A stretch of 48,036 bases of DNA from an uncultured Acetatifactor sp. (GTDB lineage Bacteria > Bacillota > Clostridia > Lachnospirales > Lachnospiraceae): the NCBI GenBank assembly GCA_910589655.1, contig CAJUTJ010000154.1, positions 1 to 48,036 on the forward strand, in the 5' to 3' direction. Positions within the stretch are counted from its first letter, which is position 1. Every line of letters starts with the position of its first letter. Positions 17,156 to 25,126 of this stretch are shown here, one piece after another. A model generated the notes under the pieces. The model was given only the letters and a program-made list of their open reading frames with translations. It was not told the DNA's origin and made no database searches. The position numbers were made by a program, and so were the translations under genes.

Positions 17156-17779
17156 TCAAATATCTGTTTTTATCAGCACCATTGTCCATGGCAGAGGGGA
17201 CATTACCTTCTCCACTTTTCCGTACTTTCTGCATAAGCTGACAAATTTCCTTTTGCTCCAATGGTTTATATGTCCGGGAGTATTGCCCCAAGAACTCCAA
17301 TATTTCCCTCTGGCCATATTGAGCATACACCATAAAGGCTCTCTCGGTACACTCACCAATAAATATCCGTCCGTTGCAGACGCTATATTTTCCAGAGCCT
17401 TCTCCGGCTCTTCCAAGTGCTCCAACACTTCACAGCATAGAATCATCCTTCCTCTCTCAAAGGAATGCGCCTCATATATGCTGCCCTTCCTCACATCCAC
17501 ATCAATTCCCCTGCTCCGGAAATTATCTTTTGTAATCTGCACGGCTTCGTCTTCTATATCGATTCCGCCGACCTGATATCCGTTGTCATACAGGATTCCC
17601 ATAATCTGCCCTTCACCACACCCTATTTCAAACACATTTTTCTTACCGGTCAAGGCCATGCAATCTAACACGCATTTCATAAAATTACGGTTTAAAAACG
17701 AGTACAGGGTATTGCCGTTATATTTCCCTTTTGCCCGTACCCCACCCCTAAAAATTTCCAGCCTGTATTTGCTTTCCAT
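17156..17779 (-). CDS. class I SAM-dependent methyltransferase
   Basis: 207 aa, start ATG with GGAGAAG. SAM motif I 'VFEIGCGEGQIMG' (about 48-60), 'GIDIEDEAV' acidic loop, and 'CCEVLEHLEEPEKAL', the UbiE/Coq3-like post-I motif. A compact protein without an extra domain. It is likely to methylate a sugar of the repeat unit; no substrate can be assigned. Separated by 51 nt from the DUF6077-like gene and by 127 nt (hairpin element) from the switchable methyltransferase. Confidence 0.85.
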   Translation of the reverse strand: MESKYRLEIFRGGVRAKGKYNGNTLYSFLNRNFMKCVLDCMALTGKKNVFEIGCGEGQIMGILYDNGYQVGGIDIEDEAVQITKDNFRSRGIDVDVRKGSIYEAHSFERGRMILCCEVLEHLEEPEKALENIASATDGYLLVSVPREPLWCMLNMARGKYWSSWGNTPGHINHWSKRKFVSLCRKYGKVEKVMSPLPWTMVLIKTDI

Positions 17780-17830
17780 AATCTTCTCCTTTTTACTCCG
17801 CGTCTCTTGAATCTATGCGAAATTCCCTCA

Positions 17831-19759
17831 TCAGTCAGGCGTTTCCAGCACCTGATACACTTCCATGAGATCTGTTTTTTCAATCAATTTCACATGCTCC
17901 ATATTCTGCATACAATGATAAAAAAATCCATACTGCCAGAAAGCATTTAAATAGGTGTTGTCCAGACAAACAAACTCTATTTTGTTCTCTCTAAAATATT
18001 CTTCCACATCCCTTTCGTTTTCCGCCCGAAACAGTCCTACACCGTAATAAGACGGCAAAACTTTAGCCTTCAGGCCGGAGGCATAGGCATATGTGGACTG
18101 GCCGATCAACACATTCCCGTCTTCTCCGGCCTTCTGTACCGCCTCCAGCACCGGTTCTACGGCATGTGTAAAGGCATATTCTTCCCATTCCCTGATTACC
18201 CCCACATCATAGCTCTTTAAAGCATATGCTGAAAGCACACCCGACAACAGAACCACGGACGGTATGGCAAAGCGTTCTATTTTCCACCCTTCCAAAAAGC
18301 TGTCCGCCGCCAGTACGATACAGGGTATGGCTAAGATATAGAACTGAAACGCATATCTGAAATTCCTGCTCAGCCACTCGTCGTAAGTGAAGCCTCCCCA
18401 CGAAAAGAAATGCCCCGCTACAATTAAAAATACGGATAAGAAATAACTCAGGCAGACAAACAGATGTTGAATGCCTTTCTTTTTCGCCCTAAAACAGCAC
18501 CCTATACAATAAGCCGCACTCAATATAGTCCCCAGCAGATTCAGCCGGTACTTATCATATATGAATATCTTTGACAGCATAACCGACAGCCCTTCATCCA
18601 TACTCATAGTGGAAGCCATAAAATCGATATAAACCTGATTTAACGTCGTACCCTCAAAAATATTGTTAAAGTACAAGCTGCAATTACCGTTTATACTACC
18701 GGTCATCAGCAGCGCATAAATCATATTGTAGCTTCCCGCTATACCTCCTGCCAAAATCGCGGCAATGGACGGCAGCATGGTACGAATATCCCGTTTTAAC
18801 AAGATATGACACAATACCCAGCAAATCCCGATGGGAACAGCTACAAATACATTGATGGGGTGCCCGCTGGGAATAAAAAACGCCGTGAGCATAAGCATCA
18901 TAAGCATTGTTGGGGAAAAACGCTCTCCTTTCGGCAGCCTATATATCTCTATATAGAAGAACTCTACAATCAATATCAAAGGAACCATCCGAAAAAAATC
19001 CCTGTTGTATGCCCCGATAACATCTGAGATAGGTGTTAAGAAAAACAGCAAAATTCCCCAACAGCACAAAACGGTCTTCCGGGAAAACATATAAATTGCC
19101 CCCCAGATGGCAGTCATCAAATACAACGGTGTCAGTTGGACAGAAAAGTATGCGGCCAAGTCATAAGAATGTCCCAGTGTCCGGTATCCCGTACATATCA
19201 TGCCATAGCTGATATATGCAGGCCAAATAAAGTTATGGATGCTTCCGTTCAGCATACCGTCGCCCATATCCGCATAAGTCGATATATCATGCCATGACAA
19301 TGAATCGGAAAAATGCAATGCCTCCCCCATATAAAAGGCCGCATCATGATATACCATACATCCTGAAACCACCGAAAAGAGCTTATACAGAAATACCGCC
19401 AGTACCAAAGCCGTCACAACCATACTCCATACATTGGAAGCCAAAAGTCTTCCTGCAGCTTTGATACTGCCTGCTACAGCTTTCCTGTTATGCAGCAGAT
19501 AGATCACGGCTGCAGCAAAAGGGGCAAAGAAAGCCGCATATTGTTTTCCCGCAAACCGGGGCAGAAAAGAAATGAAAATCATCCATATAGCCACTACCAC
19601 AGGAGTCAGAGAAAAACCGATTAAGAACCGTTCCACAGGATCCGTAATCTTCCCTTCCCCTTTTTGCACAAAGAAAATACCGGCACAATAAGAAAGGACG
19701 AGCATTACGATTAAATATAAAATTCCCCATATCCATTGTGATCCTGTATAAATACCCAT
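17831..19759 (-). CDS. DUF6077-like polytopic membrane protein
   Basis: 642 aa from the ATG at 19759 (AGAGGTATAGG upstream; the frame extends to 19780). About 13 predicted membrane helices, then a soluble C-terminal domain of about 150 aa with alternating beta/alpha pattern ('GNVLIGQSTYAYASG', 'IEFVCLDNTYL'). The broken gene at 10689-12657 is a paralogue. Architecture (many helices, long first outer loop with acidic residues, soluble tail) resembles GT-C type transferases using polyprenyl-phosphate sugars, such as those loaded by the GT2 enzymes in the locus; this is inference. A strong hairpin lies in the 66-nt gap upstream. Confidence 0.65.
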   Translation of the reverse strand: MGIYTGSQWIWGILYLIVMLVLSYCAGIFFVQKGEGKITDPVERFLIGFSLTPVVVAIWMIFISFLPRFAGKQYAAFFAPFAAAVIYLLHNRKAVAGSIKAAGRLLASNVWSMVVTALVLAVFLYKLFSVVSGCMVYHDAAFYMGEALHFSDSLSWHDISTYADMGDGMLNGSIHNFIWPAYISYGMICTGYRTLGHSYDLAAYFSVQLTPLYLMTAIWGAIYMFSRKTVLCCWGILLFFLTPISDVIGAYNRDFFRMVPLILIVEFFYIEIYRLPKGERFSPTMLMMLMLTAFFIPSGHPINVFVAVPIGICWVLCHILLKRDIRTMLPSIAAILAGGIAGSYNMIYALLMTGSINGNCSLYFNNIFEGTTLNQVYIDFMASTMSMDEGLSVMLSKIFIYDKYRLNLLGTILSAAYCIGCCFRAKKKGIQHLFVCLSYFLSVFLIVAGHFFSWGGFTYDEWLSRNFRYAFQFYILAIPCIVLAADSFLEGWKIERFAIPSVVLLSGVLSAYALKSYDVGVIREWEEYAFTHAVEPVLEAVQKAGEDGNVLIGQSTYAYASGLKAKVLPSYYGVGLFRAENERDVEEYFRENKIEFVCLDNTYLNAFWQYGFFYHCMQNMEHVKLIEKTDLMEVYQVLETPD

Positions 19760-19796
19760 TCCTATACCTCTTGAACACATCCCGATAATATTCTTA

Positions 19797-19826
19797 ACAA
19801 TAGAATCCTGTTTGGGATCCTATTGT
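19797..19826 (-). other. strong 12-bp stem hairpin upstream of the DUF6077-like gene
   Basis: Arms ACAATAGGATCC and GGATTCTATTGT (coding strand) pair over 12 bp with one G-U, with a 6-nt loop. The run after it is 'TAAGAATATTATCG', not a U-tract. It lies between the WbpD-like stop and the next ribosome site. Function unknown: mRNA processing or stability site is possible, weak terminator less so. Confidence 0.5.
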
Positions 19827-19846
19827 ATAAAATTTTCTTCTCGGTT

Positions 19847-20428
19847 TCATAAGTTTGATTGTTTCGGCACAATCCCGCCCTCCGCCTGCCTGTATTCCCT
19901 GCCGCAGACGCCGCATTTCATGTCGTCTCCCAAGGACTGTCCGCATTCGCAGACCCAGCCCGCCTGTCTGGCCGGCACACCGAGGACTAACGCATAGTCG
20001 GGGACGTCCTTTGTGACTACGGATCCGGCGGCAACCAGCGCACATTTTCCCACGGTTCTTCCGCAGACAATGGTGGCGTTTGCCCCGATGCTGGCGCCTT
20101 CTTTTATCCTTGTCCTCAGATAGCGGCTGCTTCCCTTGGGATACCTCGCTCTGGGAGTCAGATCATTGGTAAAAACACAGGACGGGCCGCAGAATACCCC
20201 GTCTTCGATCTCCACTCCCTCATATACGGATACATTGTTCTGTATTTTCACATTATTTCCGATCTTAACATGATTGGAAATGTTTACGTTCTGCCCCAGA
20301 GAACAATTCTCTCCGATCCGGGCTCCCTTCTGCACATGGCAGAAATGCCATATCTTTGTACCTTTGCCAATTGTCACGTCCTCGTCAATATAGCTGGACT
20401 CATGGACATATACATCCGGCTCCCTCAT
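19847..20428 (-). CDS. wbpD: UDP-sugar N-acetyltransferase (WbpD/WlbB-like), left-handed beta-helix
   Basis: 193 aa of hexapeptide repeats ('IDEDVTIGKGTKIWHFCHV', 'IGENCSLGQNVNI', 'VKIGNNVKIQNNV') through about residue 150, with 'GPSCVFTNDLTPRARYPKG', a block typical of WlbB/WbpD. A C-terminal CxCGxxx...CGVCG region (about 160-180) looks like a small zinc ribbon, an extra for this family. Reaction by family: acetyl-CoA-dependent N-acetylation of the 3-amino group of UDP-GlcNAc(3N)A. ATG abuts the stop of the LpxD-like gene, so the two are coupled, but only for some lengths of the G tract there. Confidence 0.85.
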   Translation of the reverse strand: MREPDVYVHESSYIDEDVTIGKGTKIWHFCHVQKGARIGENCSLGQNVNISNHVKIGNNVKIQNNVSVYEGVEIEDGVFCGPSCVFTNDLTPRARYPKGSSRYLRTRIKEGASIGANATIVCGRTVGKCALVAAGSVVTKDVPDYALVLGVPARQAGWVCECGQSLGDDMKCGVCGREYRQAEGGIVPKQSNL

Positions 20429-21415
20429 TTAAGCCACCCCCTTACAAAGCAAGGTGTCCTCATGAGAATATGTTTCCGGACAGGGGCTATACCCCCCCCC
20501 CGTTCGAACGCGCGTTTTTATATCCTCTATAAATACTTTATGCTCTATTGCAAAATTACCCGTTACCGACTGTCCGGATAAAACAGGCTTGGAGACTACC
20601 GCCCCCATATTCACTCTGGCATCCTCCCCGATCTCGATGCCGTTTCTGACAGTGGCCCCGAAACCGATCCATGTGTCATCTCCCACTACGGTACGCCCGC
20701 CGATGCCCGACTGCGCCACAATCATAACCCTGTCCCCTACTTTGGCCCCATGGCCTATATGGACTAAATTGTCAAGCTTTGTATAAGCGCCCACAACCGT
20801 GTCGTCCCAAGGATACACCGCTTTGTCCACACAGGTATTGTACTGGATCTCGGCAAAGTCTTTGATTCGGACTCCGCCCAAATGCTCTACGGCTAAAATG
20901 CCTTTTCCTGCTTTTTTAAATTCAAATCCCTGTCCTCCGATAACGGCTCCCGCACGGATAACAGCATGGTCGCCAATGACGGTGTTTTCTTTTATCACGG
21001 CAAACTCTTCAATGGTTACATCATTGCCGATGATTACATTATTCTCCGAAATATATGCCAAGCCGCTGATACTACACCCGTTTCCGACTACGGTTTCCTG
21101 TCTGGGCCTGACATATTCACTGTACCCCGCAAGATAATTATGCAGTTTAAAAAAAAGCAGACGCGGATCCTCCACAATACAATACCCTTTTTGCTCTCCG
21201 AATTTCTCCTGCAGCACAGGGAACAATTCCGAATCTGTAAGAATCACCGCAGCGGCAGGTGAAACCGTCTCCGCAAACCGGATATCATCTATAAAAGTGC
21301 AAAAGCGCTTATCCGCTTCAGCCGATGCAAGCCCCAGAGTCTCGAATTCTGTCTCTCCGCAGAATCGGAATTGTTCCGCCAATTGACTCTCTTTTAATAT
21401 TTTGTTCAGCTGCAT
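20429..21415 (-). CDS. LpxD-like sugar N-acyltransferase with G10 tract near its C-terminus
   Basis: 328 aa. N-terminal alpha/beta domain (1-100), then left-handed beta-helix repeats ('GNGCSISGLAYISENNVIIGNDVTI', 'VVGAYTKLDNLVHIGHGAKVG' with the catalytic-type His in 'IGHGAKVG'). LpxD acylates an amino sugar in lipid A, but a monoderm has none; here it likely acylates an amino sugar nucleotide of the diamino-uronic pathway. Codons 305-308 (Thr-Gly-Gly-Gly) are written with ten G. In the G10 frame there are 20 further residues and TAA directly before the next ATG. With G9 the tail differs and ends as ATGA overlap; with G8 a TAG follows at once. ATG overlaps the upstream gene by 10 nt, AGGAGA ribosome site. 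Confidence 0.8.
   Translation of the reverse strand: MQLNKILKESQLAEQFRFCGETEFETLGLASAEADKRFCTFIDDIRFAETVSPAAAVILTDSELFPVLQEKFGEQKGYCIVEDPRLLFFKLHNYLAGYSEYVRPRQETVVGNGCSISGLAYISENNVIIGNDVTIEEFAVIKENTVIGDHAVIRAGAVIGGQGFEFKKAGKGILAVEHLGGVRIKDFAEIQYNTCVDKAVYPWDDTVVGAYTKLDNLVHIGHGAKVGDRVMIVAQSGIGGRTVVGDDTWIGFGATVRNGIEIGEDARVNMGAVVSKPVLSGQSVTGNFAIEHKVFIEDIKTRVRTGGGYSPCPETYSHEDTLLCKGVA
20492..20501 (-). repeat. G10 homopolymer near the 3' end of the LpxD-like gene
   Basis: Longest mononucleotide G/C run in the window, context CGAACG-GGG...-TATAGC. Tract length selects among three C-termini and decides whether the stop lies next to the start of the WbpD-like gene. Confidence 0.9.
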
Positions 21416-22509
21416 AAATTCTCTCCTGTCCCGTTATCGAATTCTCCGGACATATCCGTACTTGCAAAATCTTTTAAAGGGAGCCTGACAGGCTGTCCCG
21501 TTTTCTGGCTCTTGTAGACTGCCAAAACAAGCTCCAACGCATTCCTGCCCGCCTGAGCGTCCACATAAGGCTTCCTGTCCTGTTCAATAGCTTCCATCAT
21601 ATCTGCGAAAAGGCTGGTATGACCGTTTCCATATACGTTGCTGGTGGCTTCCTGAAGCCCTTTCTTCGTAATATCCGCATCCGTCTCGTCGGCGAAATCC
21701 CATATATCAATATTATTGGTGGACTTTCCGCCGATCTTAACCGTACCTTTCTCGCCGAAAACGTACAGCGTCTCCTCCAGATTATGCGGGTACACATTTG
21801 TGGTGCCTTCAATGGTGGCAATGGCCCCGTTCTTAAACTTGACCACGGCCATTCCGATATCTTCCGCCTCCAGATAGTGATGGAACTGCTGTCTGGTCTG
21901 GCCGTACACCTCCTCCACATCATCACCGAAGGTCCAGCGGAGCAGATCAATACCGTGGATGCACTGGTTCATCAGCGCTCCCCCGTCCTGTGCCCACGTC
22001 CCCCTCCAAGGCGCCTGCCGGTAATATTCCGGATTGCGGTTCCAGCGTACATGAATGGATCCGTGGGACAGCTTTCCGAATCTGCCCGACTCTAAAGCAT
22101 CCCGCATTTCCTGCACGGCAATGTTAAAGCGGTTCTGATGGCACGCGGATACCTTCACATGCTTCTCTTCGGATAATGCAATGATCTTATCCGCATCCGC
22201 AAGGGACATTGCCATGGGCTTTTCTATAATGACATGAATCCCCTTCTCTATGCAGTATAGTGCGATTGCCGCATGAAGGCCGCTCTCCGTGGCAATGCTG
22301 ACGAAGTCAAGCTTGTTTTCATCAATCATCCGCTTATAATCCGTATATCGCTTTATACTGCCGTCCTTCTCCAGCCCGTGCTTGGCCAGAACATCTTCCA
22401 TATGCCCCTCAATCACATCACAAACCGCCGCGATTTCCAGCTTATTATTCACTGCCGCTTTGATGTGGTTCGTAGAAATTCTGCCGCAGCCGATTAACGC
22501 ATATTTCAT
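21406..22509 (-). CDS. wlbA: Gfo/Idh/MocA dehydrogenase, WlbA/WbpB-like
   Basis: 367 aa. Rossmann motif 'ALIGCGRISTNH' at 4-15, 'EKPMAMSL' (about 96-103) with the catalytic Lys, and 'GGALMNQCIHGIDLLRW' with the conserved His. By family it oxidises UDP-GlcNAcA at C3 to the 3-keto sugar, the step between WbpA and the aminotransferase. It sits 11 nt after the WbpA-like gene and overlaps the LpxD-like gene, so it belongs to a tight five-step block. Start ATG has AAGGAG seven bases upstream. Confidence 0.85.
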   Translation of the reverse strand: MKYALIGCGRISTNHIKAAVNNKLEIAAVCDVIEGHMEDVLAKHGLEKDGSIKRYTDYKRMIDENKLDFVSIATESGLHAAIALYCIEKGIHVIIEKPMAMSLADADKIIALSEEKHVKVSACHQNRFNIAVQEMRDALESGRFGKLSHGSIHVRWNRNPEYYRQAPWRGTWAQDGGALMNQCIHGIDLLRWTFGDDVEEVYGQTRQQFHHYLEAEDIGMAVVKFKNGAIATIEGTTNVYPHNLEETLYVFGEKGTVKIGGKSTNNIDIWDFADETDADITKKGLQEATSNVYGNGHTSLFADMMEAIEQDRKPYVDAQAGRNALELVLAVYKSQKTGQPVRLPLKDFASTDMSGEFDNGTGENLCS

Positions 22510-22520
22510 GAGAATACTCC

Positions 22521-23834
22521 TTATAAGATTTCAATATTTTGTCTGTTCTTTAAATTTTTAGTGGCATTTTTTGTATCAAAGATTGCTTTTGCATTCTGCT
22601 GTACCATCTCATAATCCACATTTGTGTGGGCGGCGGTAATCATCACCAAATCATAGGAGGATACGATTTCCGGAGTAAGTTCCGTCAAGCCCTTTACCCT
22701 ATGTCCGTTCTCAAAATATTCCGCAATCCACGGGTCATAGTATTCCACATGGGCGCCCACCTTACACAGCTCGTCGATGACATGGATGGCCGGGCTCTCG
22801 CGGTAATCATCAATATCCTGCTTATATGCCACACCCAGCACCAAAACCTTTGCACCGTTGATAGCTTTCTTATGTCTGTTCAAAATATGTATCGCCCGTT
22901 CCACACAGTATGCCGGCTGTCCGTCATTAATCACCATACTGTTCTCGATCAATGTGGTATGGAACCCGAATTCCCGGGCTTTCCATGTGAGGTAATAGGG
23001 ATCGAGGGGAATGCAGTGCCCCCCAAGGCCGGGTCCGGGATAAAACGCCTGAAATCCGTATGGTTTCGTCTTAGCGGCATCTATCACCTCCCAGATGGAT
23101 ATTCCCATCTCATGGCACAGTCTGCCCAGTTCATTCACAAGGCCGATATTAATATTGCGGTAAGTGTTTTCAAGGATCTTTTCCATTTCCGCAACGGCCG
23201 GGCTGGATACGGTATAAATTTCACCCTCCAGCACCTCGGAATACATTGCGGAAATCACTTCCGCCGCATCCCGTCCCACAGCGCCTACCACCTTTGGGGT
23301 GTTTTTCGTCTTATAGATCAAATTACCGGGATCCACACGCTCCGGCGAAAACCCTAAATAAAAATCCTCCCCGCATTTCAGTCCCGATCCCTTCTCCAGA
23401 ATCGGCTTCACAAGCTCTTCCGTTGTGCCGGGATATGTAGTTGACTCCAGTACCACCATTGTCTCCTTGGACAAATATTTCGCAATGGCCTCCGCGGAAG
23501 ATTTCACGTAACTGATATCCGGCTCTTGATGCTTGTCCAAAGGCGTGGGCACGCAGATGGCAATGAAGTCCACGTCTTTTACAAAGGAAAAATCCGTGGT
23601 CGCGGACAGCATTCCTGCTTTTACCAGATCCGCCAAATCATGGTCAACCACATCACCGATATAATTGTGTCCTTGGTTTACCATTTCGATCTTTTCTTTC
23701 TGGACGTCAAAACCAATGGTCCGAAATCCCGCTTTTGCCTTCTCCACTGCAAGGGGCAGGCCTACATAACCCAGCCCTACGACTCCCACACGCATACTTT
23801 TGTCTCTGATTTTCTTTAACATAATTTCTTTCAT
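22521..23834 (-). CDS. wbpA: UDP-N-acetylglucosamine 6-dehydrogenase (WbpA-like)
   Basis: 437 aa. 'VGVVGLGYVGLPLAVEKAKAG' start region (Rossmann, 16-36), 'ESTTYPGTTEE' in the linker, 'FSPERVDPGN', and 'GPGLGGHCIPLDP' with the catalytic Cys. The WbpA branch of the UDP-glucose/GDP-mannose dehydrogenase family is recognisable from 'PTPLDKHQEPDISYV'. Reaction: NAD-dependent double oxidation of UDP-GlcNAc to UDP-GlcNAcA. Its ATG overlaps the flippase stop (ATGA). The other dehydrogenase of the locus (40931-42160) is the ManNAc type, so two uronic acids can be made. Confidence 0.85.
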   Translation of the reverse strand: MKEIMLKKIRDKSMRVGVVGLGYVGLPLAVEKAKAGFRTIGFDVQKEKIEMVNQGHNYIGDVVDHDLADLVKAGMLSATTDFSFVKDVDFIAICVPTPLDKHQEPDISYVKSSAEAIAKYLSKETMVVLESTTYPGTTEELVKPILEKGSGLKCGEDFYLGFSPERVDPGNLIYKTKNTPKVVGAVGRDAAEVISAMYSEVLEGEIYTVSSPAVAEMEKILENTYRNINIGLVNELGRLCHEMGISIWEVIDAAKTKPYGFQAFYPGPGLGGHCIPLDPYYLTWKAREFGFHTTLIENSMVINDGQPAYCVERAIHILNRHKKAINGAKVLVLGVAYKQDIDDYRESPAIHVIDELCKVGAHVEYYDPWIAEYFENGHRVKGLTELTPEIVSSYDLVMITAAHTNVDYEMVQQNAKAIFDTKNATKNLKNRQNIEIL

Positions 23835-25054
23835 TTCTTATCCCTCTTCTCTGTTTTATCATCTATAAACCTATTCTTTTCTATCAAGAACACAATTGCC
23901 ATAAGCCCTACCTTGCATACATTGGATAAGAGCACCCCTATGCAGAATCCTTTTAAACCTTGGCTCTCCAAGAACAACAGTGACAGCGCCACATAGGCCA
24001 GAACGCTCAGGCCGTTGATTACAATCTGCCATTTAATATCGCAGAATTTCAGCAATACCGGAGCCATCAGCGTACTCAAACCCATTACAATGCCCGTCAT
24101 GTTCATAATATAGATATAATTCATCACTTCCGCTTCCAGCTGCGGATATAAAATGTGGATAATGGGTCCGGCCAGAATATTGGAGGCAAAATATCCGAAT
24201 ATGCTGATGACCACCACTCCCACGGCTATCTTCCGGCAATCCTGTTTCCTTACTTTTTCAACCTTTGACAGATGGCTCAATATCACGCCGTTGATAGGGT
24301 TCAATACCATTGAAATGATTTTACCTACCAGAGAGGAGGCATAATAAATGGATACGCTGGTTCCCCCCAAAATCGGATACAGCAGGAGCTTATCAATATA
24401 CTGTAAGCTTTTTGCCAATATGGTACAGATACAAAGGATAATAATCTTGGAACTGACCTTTCCCCAGTTCACCGTCCTCTTTACATTCTCCCGTGGTACG
24501 TCCTTGCGGAGGTGAATATATACAATGCTGAATGCCAAGCCCGTTATATAAATCAGCTGCCAATAGCCTGTGGCTATAAAGAGGAGTGTTCCCAGCCCAT
24601 AGCCCAAACCAAGCAGAATATTATTGACCAGAACCTTCTTATAGTCGAGATTAATCCAAAAGTATACAATACAATATTCCTGATACAGCGTAAGCACGGC
24701 AATTACCACGGTAAAGGTAAAATCAAGCACACCGAAATTACCGCCGCTGTAGTATAAATAGCCGCCAATGACAGCCGCCGCGTTACAGATACTGAGCAGG
24801 ATCAGCCATATCCCGAAATCTCCATAGGGCTTATCCTTATAGCTGCCGTCTTCCAGAAGCCGGGTATTATTTACCACATTTCCCATGCTGGAGGATATCA
24901 TGGAAATAAATGCCACCAAGGTAAGCAGCAGCCCGTATCTGTCCGTGTCCATCTTCACCGCAATCAACGGCAAAATAATCAGCTGCAGCAGGACAATTGG
25001 GATTGCCATGGCAATGGTATTTAAAATCACATCAAAGATTGCTTTCTTTTTCAC
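23831..25054 (-). CDS. Wzx-type flippase (first copy)
   Basis: 407 aa from GTG at 25054, preceded by GGGAG. The frame also extends back through a hairpin to a TTG at 25090 (reading SARQSGHMGVS), but the ribosome site sits between them. About 12 membrane helices in pairs, typical of MOP-family polysaccharide exporters, starting 'ILNTIAMAIPIVLLQLIILPL'-like. It would flip the undecaprenyl-linked repeat unit built upstream. Preceded by a family A hairpin element almost identical to that in front of wecB. Confidence 0.85.
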   Translation of the reverse strand: MKKKAIFDVILNTIAMAIPIVLLQLIILPLIAVKMDTDRYGLLLTLVAFISMISSSMGNVVNNTRLLEDGSYKDKPYGDFGIWLILLSICNAAAVIGGYLYYSGGNFGVLDFTFTVVIAVLTLYQEYCIVYFWINLDYKKVLVNNILLGLGYGLGTLLFIATGYWQLIYITGLAFSIVYIHLRKDVPRENVKRTVNWGKVSSKIIILCICTILAKSLQYIDKLLLYPILGGTSVSIYYASSLVGKIISMVLNPINGVILSHLSKVEKVRKQDCRKIAVGVVVISIFGYFASNILAGPIIHILYPQLEAEVMNYIYIMNMTGIVMGLSTLMAPVLLKFCDIKWQIVINGLSVLAYVALSLLFLESQGLKGFCIGVLLSNVCKVGLMAIVFLIEKNRFIDDKTEKRDKK

Positions 25055-25108
25055 ACTAACTCCCATATGCCCGCTTTGGCGGGCACTCAAATCAAGATTG
25101 TGAAGTGT
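25052..25108 (-). promoter_or_regulatory. family A hairpin/initiation element
   Basis: Minus strand: CACTTCACAATCTTGATTTG, AGT, a perfect stem GCCCGC-CAAA-GCGGGC (25069-25084), then ATATGGGAGTTAGT and the GTG start of the flippase. It matches the element at 39731-39789 at nearly every position over about 58 nt. A further small stem CTCCGCGGAG lies at 25113-25122. Confidence 0.7.
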
Positions 25109-25126
25109 CCTTCTCCGCGGAGCAGC

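Noticed and set aside
20429..21415. Lipid A biosynthesis (true LpxD)
   Set aside because: No other lpx gene is present and the locus looks monoderm; it sits within the diamino-uronic acid block, so a sugar-nucleotide acyltransferase is more likely.
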